A DNA stretch of 34,954 bases from JANOGU01 sp031406135 (GTDB taxonomy: Bacteria; Pseudomonadota; Alphaproteobacteria; Rhodobacterales; Rhodobacteraceae), in the NCBI GenBank assembly GCA_031406135.1, contig JANOGU010000133.1:1-34954 (forward strand). Direction: 5' to 3'. How positions within the stretch are numbered: the first letter of the stretch is position 1; each line of letters begins with the position of its first letter. This document shows positions 7,435-15,561 of this stretch, in pieces. The position numbers and the translations under genes are program-made. Under the pieces are notes generated by a model. That model ran no database searches and was not told where the DNA came from. It saw only the letters and a list, made by a program, of their open reading frames with translations.

Positions 7435-8412
7435 ATGTCTTTCCACGTCATCCAGCAGGCCCCCGCCCGGCTCAATCGCAGCGAGCTGGCGGTTCCCGGA
7501 AGCGCCCCACAAATGTTTGAAAAGGCAGCACAATCCGACGCGGACGTGGTCTTCCTGGACCTCGAGGACGCGGTGGCGCCCGATGACAAGGCGCAGGCCC
7601 GCAAGAACATCATCAAGGCCCTGAACGAGATCGACTGGGGCAAGAAGACCATGTCGGTGCGAATCAACGGGCTCGACACGCACTACATGTATCGCGACGT
7701 CGTCGACGTGGTGGAGCAGGCGGGTGAGCGGCTCGACCTGATCATGGTCCCGAAGGTCGGGACCGCGGCGGACGTCTATGCGGTCGACATGATGGTCACC
7801 CAGATCGAGGACGCGAAGGGCTACAAGAAGCGGATCGGTTTCGAGCACATCATCGAGACCGCGCTCGGCATGCAGAACGTGGCCGAGATCGCCGGGGCGT
7901 CGAAGCGGAACGAGAGTCTGCATTTCGGCGTCGCCGACTACGCCGCCTCGACCCGCGCGCGGACTACGATCATCGGCGGCGTGAATCCCGATTACTCGGT
8001 CCTGACCGACGTGCTTGAGGACGGCAGCCGCGCCGTGCACTGGGGCGACATGTGGCACTATGCGCTGGCGCGGATGATCGTCGCTGCCCGCGCCAACGGT
8101 CTTCGCCCGCTCGACGGCCCGTTCGGCGACTTCTCCGATCCCGACGGCTATCGTGCCGCCGCCAAGCGTGCCGCGGTTCTGGGCTGCGAGGGCAAATGGG
8201 CGATCCACCCGAGCCAGATCGCGCTCGCCAACGAGGTGATGACCCCTTCGGAAAAGGAAGTGACCCGCGCCAAGCGTATCCTTGAAGCGATGGAAGTCGC
8301 AGCGAAGGAAGGCAAGGGCGCGGTGTCGCTCGATGGCCGCCTGATCGACTACGCGTCGATCCGCCAGGCGGAAGTGCTGGTCGAGAAGGCCAAGCAGATC
8401 GCCGAGTCCTGA
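7435..8412 (+). CDS. mcl: Malyl-CoA lyase, serine-cycle type
   Basis: This 325-residue CitE-like lyase cleaves malyl-CoA to acetyl-CoA and glyoxylate, closing the serine cycle. Visible residues include LDLEDAV at 41-47 (metal-binding Glu/Asp), RINGLDTHYMYRD at 76-88 (substrate arginine), Glu141 in IETALG, Asp168 in GVADYAAS and WAIHPSQ near the C-terminus. Stretches such as RSELAVPGS, LDTHYMYRD, ASTRAR and GGVNPDYSVLTD recall the serine-cycle MclA of Methylobacterium more than the Mcl1 of the ethylmalonyl-CoA pathway usual in Rhodobacter; this is a memory-based comparison, not an alignment. AAGGAG precedes the ATG. The gene is co-oriented with the regulator, 107 bases downstream. Confidence 0.95.
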   Translation: MSFHVIQQAPARLNRSELAVPGSAPQMFEKAAQSDADVVFLDLEDAVAPDDKAQARKNIIKALNEIDWGKKTMSVRINGLDTHYMYRDVVDVVEQAGERLDLIMVPKVGTAADVYAVDMMVTQIEDAKGYKKRIGFEHIIETALGMQNVAEIAGASKRNESLHFGVADYAASTRARTTIIGGVNPDYSVLTDVLEDGSRAVHWGDMWHYALARMIVAARANGLRPLDGPFGDFSDPDGYRAAAKRAAVLGCEGKWAIHPSQIALANEVMTPSEKEVTRAKRILEAMEVAAKEGKGAVSLDGRLIDYASIRQAEVLVEKAKQIAES

Positions 8413-8506
8413 CCGGGTAGTCCCCCTGCGCGAGAGGGCGAAGGACCTCTTCGCGCGGGCCTGCGCGGCGGCCGATCCGGCCCGTGCGCTTGCCAGCGCC
8501 CCCCTG

Positions 8507-8528
8507 CCCCTCCCGGATCCGGGAGGGG
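8507..8528. repeat. Perfect 22-base palindrome after mcl
   Basis: CCCCTCCCGGA is followed directly by its exact reverse complement. The site lies between the convergent mcl and peroxiredoxin-like genes and has no T-tract. It resembles the G/C palindromes at 21343-21435 and may belong to the same intergenic repeat family or act as a bidirectional terminator. Confidence 0.5.
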
Positions 8529-8541
8529 TCTACCGCATGCG

Positions 8542-9078
8542 TCAAACCACACAACCTTCATCATCGCACGTCGCTGAACGACCACTGACGGACGAACCGG
8601 TTTGAGTCACGCCCTTGGCAACCAGAGAAGCGATCTCTGCGCCGAGTTTGAGCGGGCTGATCTGTCCGAAGTGGTGCACCACCAGCCCCCCGGTCCGATC
8701 CAAAAGCAGCATGGAGGGCGTCCCGCGCAGGTCGTATCTTTCCATGGTGACGGGCAGGGTTGAAGTGCCCGGCATATCGACCCCGACCGGGAACGTGATG
8801 CGATACTCGTGCAGGAAGGCTTTCAGTGAGACCGGCATCATCGCGGAATGGTGTTCGAACACGGTGTGCAACCCGATCACGGCCACGTCGTCGCGGGGGA
8901 AAAGATCGTGCACCTGTTGCGCGAGCGGCAGTCCGTACGCGACGCAGCCAGGGCACAGCATCTGGAAGGCCTCGATCACGACGACCTTGCCGCGCAGGTC
9001 GGGCAAGGAGACGGGCTTGGGCGTGTTGAACCATTGGTCCACAGACCAATCGGGCAACGGGTGCTGGGAATTCGGCAT
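8542..9078 (-). CDS. Peroxiredoxin/TlpA-like thioredoxin-fold protein
   Basis: This 178-residue protein has a redoxin fold: LRGKVVVIEAFQMLCPGCV with a CPGC pair at Cys42/Cys45, followed by a long helix, VAVIGLHTVFEHH, and the cis-proline region YDLRGTPSMLLLDR. The start at 9078 is fixed by GGAGGG five bases upstream; the open frame continues further but without a better signal. There is no signal peptide, so it probably acts in the cytoplasm as a thiol peroxidase or disulfide reductase. The C-terminus has another Cys pair (TCDDEGC). Substrate unknown. It may be co-transcribed with the small ORF just upstream. Confidence 0.85.
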   Translation of the reverse strand: MPNSQHPLPDWSVDQWFNTPKPVSLPDLRGKVVVIEAFQMLCPGCVAYGLPLAQQVHDLFPRDDVAVIGLHTVFEHHSAMMPVSLKAFLHEYRITFPVGVDMPGTSTLPVTMERYDLRGTPSMLLLDRTGGLVVHHFGQISPLKLGAEIASLVAKGVTQTGSSVSGRSATCDDEGCVV

Positions 9079-9307
9079 CAGTCCCTCCGGTCGTTGTTGG
9101 CCGCCGTGACGAACGGAAATGAGTCGCGACGACCGCGGAGACCGCAATCAGCGCATCGGCGTCCTTTTCGTAGACGGTCCGCAGATCCTTGCCAACGGCG
9201 GAATCCGCTTGCGTCATCTTGACGGCGACGCGCGCCAGTTTGACCGCGAGGTCATAACCCATTTGCGGCCTGTCCGTGAGCGGGGTTGGCAGCCAGGCAT
9301 CGGCCAT
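9079..9307 (-). pseudogene. Small ORF of unknown function, possibly frameshifted
   Basis: ATG 9307 has GGAG six bases upstream and begins MADAWLPTPLTDRPQMGYDL, followed by the helix-like segment DLRTVYEKDADALIAVSAVV. In that frame no stop occurs before the next gene, and translation would run on through the peroxiredoxin-like gene in the wrong frame. One frame over, the sequence reads SFPFVTAANNDRRD and then a TGA that overlaps the next ATG as TGATG, a typical operon junction. This suggests one base missing around 9105-9110 and an original protein of about 77 residues. The family is not recognised. It could also be a chance ORF. Confidence 0.35.
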
Positions 9308-9655
9308 GTCGGTCTCCATGAGTGGATGGGCCGCGCCGCAGCGACGCGGCCCAATCAGTTGATGGCGCCGGGCAGGCCGAGATTGCCAGAGGCGACATCG
9401 AAGGGTGCTGCCAGACAAATGCGAACTCGTCTCGGTTGCCGCTACACGACGGTTCCCTGCTCGGCACAGAGGCCGCGCCACTCGGGCCAAGTGCGGCTGC
9501 GCGGGCGGTCTTGAAGTAGCGGAAAAAAGGAGCGTCTGGTCATCCCGGCAGGCTTGCAGGGCACCCAGGTCGGCTCAAGCCAAGGTCTTCTGACAACACC
9601 GGAAGCCCTGCCAACGCAGCGCAAAAGCGGGACGGAAAGCGGGATTGAAAAAGAG
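9308..9655. other. Intergenic stretch without a supported gene, with a terminator-like hairpin
   Basis: A 9-bp stem with a 9-base loop occupies 9327-9353 (TGGGCCGCG paired with CGCGGCCCA) just upstream of the small ORF. To its right, one leftward frame reads LAAPFDVASGNLGLPGAIN and then a stop at 9355, which looks like the tail of a protein. It has no start and an in-frame stop about 28 codons earlier. I see no other gene, repeat or integration site here. Confidence 0.4.
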
Positions 9656-9690
9656 AAAACCCCGCAACCATTTAAGATTGCGGGGTTTTT
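9656..9690 (-). terminator. Rho-independent terminator of tRNA-Leu
   Basis: A 12-bp perfect stem (AAAACCCCGCAA with TTGCGGGGTTTT) surrounds a 10-base loop. The A and T flanks make it work in both directions. It lies 11 bases beyond the tRNA 3' end. Confidence 0.9.
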
Positions 9691-9700
9691 CTGGTAGCTA

Positions 9701-9784
9701 TGGTGCCCAGAAGAGGACTCGAACCTCCACGCCTTGCGGCACTGGTACCTGAAACCAGCGCGTCTACCATTCCGCCATCTGGGC
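9701..9784 (-). tRNA. tRNA-Leu (anticodon CAG)
   Basis: Read leftward, the acceptor arm starts GCCCAGA at 9784 and pairs with TCTGGGC, followed by discriminator A and an encoded CCA at 9701-9703. The anticodon stem CTGGT/ACCAG encloses loop TTCAGGT, giving anticodon CAG, which reads CUG, the dominant leucine codon in this GC-rich genome. A long variable arm (TGCCGCAAGGCG), typical of class II tRNAs, precedes the T arm with GGTTCGAGTCC. No duplicated 3' end was seen nearby, so there is no sign of integration at this tRNA. Confidence 0.97.
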
Positions 9785-9917
9785 AACGCGAGGGGGATTA
9801 ATGCGGGCCGCGGGCGCTGTCAACGGGCCGGGCGCGGCAGCGATCACGTTTACGCGCAGGCTGAAACGCCTGTGGCCGTGCCGGCGAAGGGTCCGGTGTG
9901 ACACCGGAGCAAACGCC

Positions 9918-11276
9918 ATGCCGCTGAACCTGACACGCCGCGGCCTCGGCGGCCTGGCTGCCACCCTTCTGGCCGCAGGACCGCTGCGCGCCGAGGGTGG
10001 CGAGGCCTACAGCCTGATGTGGGACGTGTTGGCCGGATCGGGGCGTGAGGCGGAGGCGGCGCTGACCGCCATCGGCGAGGACCGGCGCCTCGACCTCGCG
10101 GCCGGGCTGATCCTGGCGCTGCGCTTCCGGCCCGAGCGCGCGGCGGCCATCGACGCCGCCCTGCGGGCGCTGACCGGCGCCGAGGGCGGCGACTGGTTCG
10201 GCTGGATGCTCTGGCAGGAGGCGCATCCGGAGGTGGTGCCGCACCCCGACTACGCCCGCTTCCTGCGCGAGGTTCACCTGGACATCGACCCGGCGTTCAC
10301 TGACTTCCTGAAGCCGAGGTTCCTCGCCCGCGACCGGGCGAAGATCCGCATCGAGGAGATTGCCTGGGGCGGTGTGGTCAAGGACGGCATCCCCTCGCTC
10401 GACGACCCTGCACTGATCCCTGCCGCCGAGGCGGACTACCTGCGCGCCGACGACCTCGTCTTCGGTGTGGCGATCAACGGTGACGTGCGCGCCTATCCGC
10501 TGCGGATCATGGGCTGGCATGAGATGTTCAACGAGGTGATTGGCGGCGTCCCGGTGGCGCTGGCCTACTGCACTTTGTGCGGCGCGGGCATCCTCTTCGA
10601 GACCGATGTGCCGGGGCGGCAGCGGTTTGTCTTCGGCTCGTCGGGCTTTCTCTACCGGTCCAACAAGCTGATGTTCGACCGCCAGACGCACACGCTGTGG
10701 AACCAGTTCACCGGACGCCCCGTGGTGGGTCCGCTCGCGGACAGCGGGATCGAGCTCATGCGCCGGCCTGTGGTGATTGCACGCTGGGACGACTGGCTGC
10801 GGCTGCATCCGGGCACACAGGTCCTGTCGCTCGATACCGGCCACCGCCGCGACTACGGGTCCGGCGTGGTTTACAGCGAGTATTTTGCCTCGTCCGAGTT
10901 GATGTTCCCGGCGCTGTCGGACGGCCGACTGCGCCAGAAGGATTTTGTCTTCGGCCTGCAGCAGTTCGGCGCGGCCAAGGCCTGGCCGCTTGACGCCTTT
11001 GCCAGAACGCCGGTCATCAACGATGCGGTCGGCGGAGTTGCCGTGGTGCTGGTCGGCGATCCGGACGGGCGCACGGTGCGCGCCTATGAACGCGGCGAGC
11101 GGCAGTTCCGGAAGTCCGGGGCCGGCCTGCGCGATGCCGCCGGCGAATGGGCGCTGACCGAGGAGGCGCTGGTCGGCCCGTCGGGAGAGCGTCTGCCGCG
11201 GGTCGCGGGGCAGGTGTCCTACTGGTTCGCCTGGGACGGCTATCTCGGCGACGCGGCCGAGTTGTACGGTCCCTGA
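9918..11276 (+). CDS. DUF3179-domain protein, exported
   Basis: This 452-residue protein from ATG 9918 (GGAG nine bases upstream) has a twin-arginine-like leader, TRRGLGGLAATLLAAGPLRA, suggesting Tat export. The family block VALAYCTLCGAGILFET (about residues 213-229) carries two conserved cysteines; GSSGFLYRSNKLMFDR and LWNQFTGRPVVGPLA follow. This matches the DUF3179 family, whose biochemical role is unknown. The cysteine pair and Tat leader hint at a folded, possibly metal- or cofactor-binding, periplasmic protein. It stands alone, 75 bases before the NDUFA9-like gene. Confidence 0.85.
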   Translation: MPLNLTRRGLGGLAATLLAAGPLRAEGGEAYSLMWDVLAGSGREAEAALTAIGEDRRLDLAAGLILALRFRPERAAAIDAALRALTGAEGGDWFGWMLWQEAHPEVVPHPDYARFLREVHLDIDPAFTDFLKPRFLARDRAKIRIEEIAWGGVVKDGIPSLDDPALIPAAEADYLRADDLVFGVAINGDVRAYPLRIMGWHEMFNEVIGGVPVALAYCTLCGAGILFETDVPGRQRFVFGSSGFLYRSNKLMFDRQTHTLWNQFTGRPVVGPLADSGIELMRRPVVIARWDDWLRLHPGTQVLSLDTGHRRDYGSGVVYSEYFASSELMFPALSDGRLRQKDFVFGLQQFGAAKAWPLDAFARTPVINDAVGGVAVVLVGDPDGRTVRAYERGERQFRKSGAGLRDAAGEWALTEEALVGPSGERLPRVAGQVSYWFAWDGYLGDAAELYGP

Positions 11277-11351
11277 CCTCGACGGCACGCCCGCTTGCCG
11301 CCGGGGTGCCGGGGCGGTATCCCTGCGCCACGCAGGTGAAGGGGCCGTCCG

Positions 11352-12338
11352 ATGGGCAAGCTGGTCACGATCTACGGCGGTTCGGGGTTCGTCGGGCGCT
11401 ACATCGCCCAGGCGTTGGCGCGCGACGGCTGGCGCGTCCGCGTCGCCGTGCGCCGCCCAAACGAGGCGCTGTTCGTCCGCCCCTACGGCACGCCGGGCCA
11501 GGTGGAGCCGGTGTCCTGCAACATCCGCGATGACGCCAGCGTGCGTGCGGCCGCGCGCGGGGCGCAGGCGGTGGTGAACTGCGTCGGCACCTTCGACAAG
11601 GGCGGCAGGAACAGCTTCCAGGCGGTGCAGGCGGAAGGGGCCGCGCGCATCGCCCGGATCGCGGCCGAAGAGGGGGTGGCGCATCTGGTCCATCTCTCCG
11701 CCATCGGCGCGGATGCGTCGAGCGACAGCGACTATGCCCGGACCAAGGCGGCGGGCGAGGCCGGGGTGCGCCAGCACTTCCCGGGCGCGGTGATCCTGCG
11801 GCCTTCGGTGGTGTTCGGGCCGGAGGATCAGTTCTTCAACCGCTTTGCCGCCATGGCGCGGCTGGGGCCAGTGCTGCCGCTGGTGGGCGCGGGGACACGG
11901 TTCCAGCCGGTGCATGTGGGCGATGTCGCCGCGGCGGCGGCCAGGGGGGCGAGGGGCGAGGCGGCGGCGGGTGTCTACGAGCTTGGCGGGCCGGAGGCGG
12001 CGACGTTCCGGGCGCTGATCGAGAAGATGCTGGGCGTTATCCAGCGCCGCAAGCTGATCGTCGGGCTGCCGTTCTGGGTCGCCGGGGTGATCGCCAGCGT
12101 CTTCGATTTCGTGACATTCGCCACCGGAGGCATCATCCCCAACCCGGTCATCACCCGGGATCAGGTCAAGGGCCTGCGGGTGGACAACGTGGTCGCGCCG
12201 GGGGCGAAGGGGCTGGCCGATCTCGGCATCGTGCCCACGGCGATGGAGGCGGTGCTGCCGGAGTACCTGTGGCGATTCCGCCCCTCGGGCCAGTATGCGG
12301 CGATCAAGGACAGCGCCAAGAACCTGAAGAAAGCCTGA
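11352..12338 (+). CDS. Complex I NDUFA9-like NAD(P)-binding protein
   Basis: This 328-residue atypical short-chain dehydrogenase has the Rossmann motif YGGSGFVGRYIAQALARDGW at 8-27, VVNCVGTF, HLSAIGAD and the ILRPSVVFGPEDQF block near residues 148-161. This is the family containing the 39-kDa NDUFA9 accessory subunit of mitochondrial complex I. In alphaproteobacteria it probably binds NADPH and assists NADH dehydrogenase assembly or stability, though it lies away from nuo genes. The C-terminal hydrophobic stretch LPFWVAGVIASVFDFVTFA may contact the membrane. AAGGGG precedes the ATG. The uppP start follows three bases after the stop. Confidence 0.88.
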   Translation: MGKLVTIYGGSGFVGRYIAQALARDGWRVRVAVRRPNEALFVRPYGTPGQVEPVSCNIRDDASVRAAARGAQAVVNCVGTFDKGGRNSFQAVQAEGAARIARIAAEEGVAHLVHLSAIGADASSDSDYARTKAAGEAGVRQHFPGAVILRPSVVFGPEDQFFNRFAAMARLGPVLPLVGAGTRFQPVHVGDVAAAAARGARGEAAAGVYELGGPEAATFRALIEKMLGVIQRRKLIVGLPFWVAGVIASVFDFVTFATGGIIPNPVITRDQVKGLRVDNVVAPGAKGLADLGIVPTAMEAVLPEYLWRFRPSGQYAAIKDSAKNLKKA

Positions 12339-12341
12339 TCG

Positions 12342-13142
12342 TTGGGAGATTTCGCGAGCGCGGCGATCCTCGGGATCGTCGAGGGGCTGACGGAGTTCAT
12401 CCCCGTGTCCTCCACCGGGCACCTCTTGCTGCTGGGCCGCTTCCTGGGGTTCGAAAGTACCGGCAAGACCTTTGAGGTGGTGATCCAGCTTGGCGCGGTG
12501 CTGGCGATCCTGACGGTCTATGCCGGCAAGCTGTGGCGGGTTGCCGCCACCATGGGGACGGACCCGGCGGCGCGGCGCTTTGTCGTTTCGGTGCTGCTGG
12601 CCTTCCTGCCGGCGGCGGTGGTGGGCGTGCTGGCGCATGACGTCATCAAGACGGTGCTGTTCGAGACGCCGGTGCTGATTGCCATCATGCTGATTCTGGG
12701 CGGTTTCGTGCTGCTGGTCGTGGACCGTATCGTGCCGGCCCCGCGGCACGAAGACGCCACCGCGATCCCGTTCCGCAAGGCGTTGGCAATCGGGGTGGTC
12801 CAGTGCCTCGCCATGATCCCCGGCGTCAGCCGGTCCGGCGCCACCATCGTGGGCGCGCTGATGCTGGGCGTGGGGCGGCGGGCGGCGGCGGAGTTTTCGT
12901 TCTTCCTGTCGATGCCGACGATGGCGGGGGCCTTTGCGGTCGATGTGGTGAAGAACCGGGACGTGCTGGACTTCGGCGCCTGGGCAGAGATCGGGCTGGG
13001 CTTCGCGATGGCCTTCGTGACCGCGGTGCTGGTGGTGCGTGCCGTCCTCGATTTCGTCAGCCGGCACGGGTTCGCGGTGTTCGGCTGGTGGCGAATCATT
13101 GTGGGGACGGCGGCGCTGGGGGGGCTCTGGGCCGGGTTCTGA
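12342..13142 (+). CDS. uppP: Undecaprenyl-diphosphate phosphatase
   Basis: This 266-residue integral membrane enzyme (BacA family) dephosphorylates undecaprenyl diphosphate to recycle the carrier lipid for peptidoglycan and O-antigen synthesis. Signatures are ILGIVEGLTEFIPVSSTGHL at residues 9-28 (catalytic Glu-rich loop) and PGVSRSGATI near residue 165, with about seven or eight hydrophobic helices. The start is TTG, three bases after the NDUFA9-like stop, consistent with coupled translation. Length is normal for the family. Confidence 0.95.
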   Translation: MGDFASAAILGIVEGLTEFIPVSSTGHLLLLGRFLGFESTGKTFEVVIQLGAVLAILTVYAGKLWRVAATMGTDPAARRFVVSVLLAFLPAAVVGVLAHDVIKTVLFETPVLIAIMLILGGFVLLVVDRIVPAPRHEDATAIPFRKALAIGVVQCLAMIPGVSRSGATIVGALMLGVGRRAAAEFSFFLSMPTMAGAFAVDVVKNRDVLDFGAWAEIGLGFAMAFVTAVLVVRAVLDFVSRHGFAVFGWWRIIVGTAALGGLWAGF

Positions 13143-13161
13143 CGATATAGGGAACTTATGC

Positions 13162-13228
13162 TGACCTAAAATCCGTCGGCTCGTTCAGAATGCCTGCCAT
13201 TTTCGGCGCTGAAGCGCAAAATAGGTCA
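13162..13228. promoter_or_regulatory. Inverted repeats upstream of gltD
   Basis: The 161-base gap between uppP and gltD is AT-rich. TGACCTA (13162-13168) and TAGGTCA (13222-13228) are exact inverted arms 53 bases apart. Between them, at 13199-13222, is a near-perfect hairpin (ATTTT-GCGCT paired with AGCGCAAAAT). These could form a loop-type operator for the glutamate synthase operon or a uppP terminator. I cannot match them to a named regulator. Confidence 0.3.
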
Positions 13229-13303
13229 ATATGACTGCCTTTTATTTCGCACGAACCCCGCGTAAGAACCCCTGCGATCCGAGAACTCGCCAGAGGCGTG
13301 CCC

Positions 13304-14740
13304 GTGGCCAAGGAAAAGATGCTGCGCTTCGTGACTTTGGCGCGCGAGACGCCGGAGAAGCGCCCTGCGAGCCTGCGCGCGCAGGACTTCCACGAGATTT
13401 ACCGGGAGTACGCGGCGGCCAAGGCGGAAGAGCAGGCGGGCCGATGTTCGCAATGCGGCGTGCCTTACTGCCAAAGCCATTGCCCGCTGCACAACAACAT
13501 CCCCGACTGGCTGCGGCTGACCGCGCAGGGCCGGCTGGAGGAGGCCTACGAGCTTGCCCAGGCGACCAACACCTTCCCCGAAATCTGCGGCCGCATCTGC
13601 CCGCAGGATCGGCTGTGCGAGGGCAACTGTGTCATCGAGCAGTCGGGCCACGGCACGGTGACGATCGGCGCGGTGGAGAAATACCTCACCGACACGGCTT
13701 GGGAACAGGGCTGGGTGAAGCCGGTCCGCCCGACGGTGGAGCGAGCCGAGTCGGTCGGCATCATCGGCGCCGGTCCGGGGGGCCTCGCCGCCGCAGACGT
13801 ACTGCGGCGGGCCGGGGTGCAGATCACGGTCTATGACCGCCATGACCGCATGGGCGGGCTGATGACCTATGGCATCCCCGGGTTCAAGCTGGAGAAACCC
13901 GTGGTCATGCAACGGGTTGAACAGCTGGCGGCGGGCGGCGTGCAGTTCGTGGCGAACTGCAACGTGGGCAGCGAGATTTCCTTTGACGCGATCCGCGGCC
14001 AGCACGACGCGGTGCTGATCGCGACCGGCGTCTACAACGCTCGCGACATCTCCGCGCCGGGCCGGGGGCTGGGGGGCATCGTCCAGGCGCTCGAATTCCT
14101 GACCGCCTCGAACCGCAAGGGTTTCGGCGACGAGGTTCCGGCCTTCGACGACGGCACGCTGAACGCCGCGGGCAAGCGGGTGGTGGTGATCGGCGGCGGC
14201 GACACCGCGATGGACTGCGTGCGCACGGCGGTGCGGCAGGGCGCGCAGTCGGTGAAGTGCCTCTACCGCCGCGACCGGGCGAACATGCCAGGCTCGCAGC
14301 GTGAGGTCGCCAATGCCGAGGAGGAGGGTGTCGAATTCGTCTGGCTGACCGCGCCCAAGGGGTTCACCGGCGACGGGTCGGTGGCGGGGGTGATGGTGCA
14401 GCGGATGCGGCTCGGCGCGCCGGACGCGACTGGCCGGCAGGTGCCGGAAGTGATTGAAAACGCGGACTATGTGGAGCCAGCGGAGCTTGTCATCATGGCG
14501 TTGGGTTTCGAGCCGGAGGACCAGCCGGCGCTGTGGGGGGTGCCGGAATTGATGGTCACCCGCTGGGGCACGATCAAGGCCGCCTACCAGACCCATGCGA
14601 CAAACCTGCCGGGCGTCTATGCGGTGGGCGACATCGTACGCGGCGCCAGCCTCGTGGTCTGGGCGATCCGCGACGGGCGCGAGGCGGCGGCGGCGATCCT
14701 CGACTGGCTGGCGCAGCCGGCGGCGGTGGCGGCCGAATGA
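13304..14740 (+). CDS. gltD: Glutamate synthase (NADPH) small subunit
   Basis: This protein of 478 residues from GTG 13304, supported by AGAGG seven bases upstream, gives the usual start MAKEKMLRFV (a GTG at 13298 is the alternative). It transfers electrons from NADPH through FAD and two 4Fe-4S clusters to the large subunit, for glutamate synthesis from glutamine and 2-oxoglutarate. N-terminal cysteines CSQCGVPYC, SHCPLHNNIPDW and CGRICPQDRLCEGNC bind the clusters. IIGAGPGGLAAADVL is the FAD Rossmann motif, GGLMTYGIPGFKLEK is family-typical and VVVIGGGDTAMDC binds NADPH. All cofactor residues appear intact. The partner gltB lies 2 kb downstream in the same operon. Confidence 0.97.
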   Translation: MAKEKMLRFVTLARETPEKRPASLRAQDFHEIYREYAAAKAEEQAGRCSQCGVPYCQSHCPLHNNIPDWLRLTAQGRLEEAYELAQATNTFPEICGRICPQDRLCEGNCVIEQSGHGTVTIGAVEKYLTDTAWEQGWVKPVRPTVERAESVGIIGAGPGGLAAADVLRRAGVQITVYDRHDRMGGLMTYGIPGFKLEKPVVMQRVEQLAAGGVQFVANCNVGSEISFDAIRGQHDAVLIATGVYNARDISAPGRGLGGIVQALEFLTASNRKGFGDEVPAFDDGTLNAAGKRVVVIGGGDTAMDCVRTAVRQGAQSVKCLYRRDRANMPGSQREVANAEEEGVEFVWLTAPKGFTGDGSVAGVMVQRMRLGAPDATGRQVPEVIENADYVEPAELVIMALGFEPEDQPALWGVPELMVTRWGTIKAAYQTHATNLPGVYAVGDIVRGASLVVWAIRDGREAAAAILDWLAQPAAVAAE

Positions 14741-14838
14741 CCGAAGCGTGATGTATGGACCCTGTCGGGAATCAGTATGGCTTTGGTCCCGACACCGCGG
14801 CCCTGAGCCGCACCAGACAGGACAGAAGGACTGACCGA

Positions 14839-15561
14839 ATGATCCGTTTTTCCGCCTTTGCCCTCACTGCCCTGACGGCGCTGCCCCTGCCCGCCCTGGC
14901 GGGCTCCTTCACCCCGCCGGAGAGCTGCGAAACCTGGCTGACCGTGCAGTCGCGGGCCTGCCGGGTGTCGAACTACTACAAGTGCGGGGCCGATGTGGCC
15001 GGCGACCAGTGGCGGGCCGATTTCGACCAGGAGGGCATTTTCTTCATCAGCCACATCGACCGTGAAACCCAATGGGTGGAGAGCTTCGACCTCAATCCCA
15101 CGGTCCGGCAGGTGCTGGACCCGGAACCCGAGGACCCGGCGAACTTCTCCGGGCTGCTGGCCACCGGGCTCGACACCTTTACCTTCCGTCTGAGCGACGA
15201 CACCGGGATTCGCACCGAGGTCAGCGGCCACGACCGGCTGACCGGGGTGGAGACGGTGATCGACGGGGTGACCCTGAAGCAGACCGAATACGAGTTCACC
15301 GAGACCGACCTGAACGGCACGCAGTTGCGGCAGGCACGCGGAAACGAGTTCATCCACCCCGAATGGCGGCTGTTCTTCGCCGGCGCGGGCGAGTGGAACG
15401 GCGGTGACGGCTATGTGCCGATCGACGGGACCCCGCGCGATTTCATCTTTCCGGGAGAGCCGGGGTTCGAGGCGACGCAGCCGATTTATGACTGTGATGC
15501 GGTGCTGAGCGAGGCGGAGCCGGGCGGCCAAATCGAAAGGCTGATCGATGTCGCTGATTAG
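14839..15561 (+). CDS. Secreted protein of unknown function in the glt operon
   Basis: This 240-residue protein begins MIRFSAFALTALTALPLPALA, a clear signal peptide with cleavage before GSFTPP, so it is periplasmic or outer-surface. The start is chosen for that leader and for AAGGA eight bases upstream; a longer reading to 14755 lacks both. Four or five cysteines (SCETW, RACRVSNYYKC, YDCDAV) could form disulfides. The remainder is acidic and rich in Asp/Glu/Thr, suggesting beta structure. I do not recognise a named family. It lies between gltD and gltB, and its 3' end overlaps the next gene by 14 bases, so it is probably co-transcribed. Confidence 0.75.
   Translation: MIRFSAFALTALTALPLPALAGSFTPPESCETWLTVQSRACRVSNYYKCGADVAGDQWRADFDQEGIFFISHIDRETQWVESFDLNPTVRQVLDPEPEDPANFSGLLATGLDTFTFRLSDDTGIRTEVSGHDRLTGVETVIDGVTLKQTEYEFTETDLNGTQLRQARGNEFIHPEWRLFFAGAGEWNGGDGYVPIDGTPRDFIFPGEPGFEATQPIYDCDAVLSEAEPGGQIERLIDVAD

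Noticed and set aside
9701..9784. tRNA-Leu as an integration site for a mobile element
   Set aside because: No integrase gene, no duplicated tRNA 3' end and no abrupt composition change were found on either side.
9443..9786. Minus-strand ORF running from the tRNA-Leu gene leftward
   Set aside because: It begins inside the tRNA and reads through the terminator hairpin; there is no independent start signal or domain.
9798..13067. A 1089-codon minus-strand open frame across the DUF3179, NDUFA9-like and uppP genes
   Set aside because: Same explanation: it mirrors the codon bias of the real plus-strand genes and has no domain signature.
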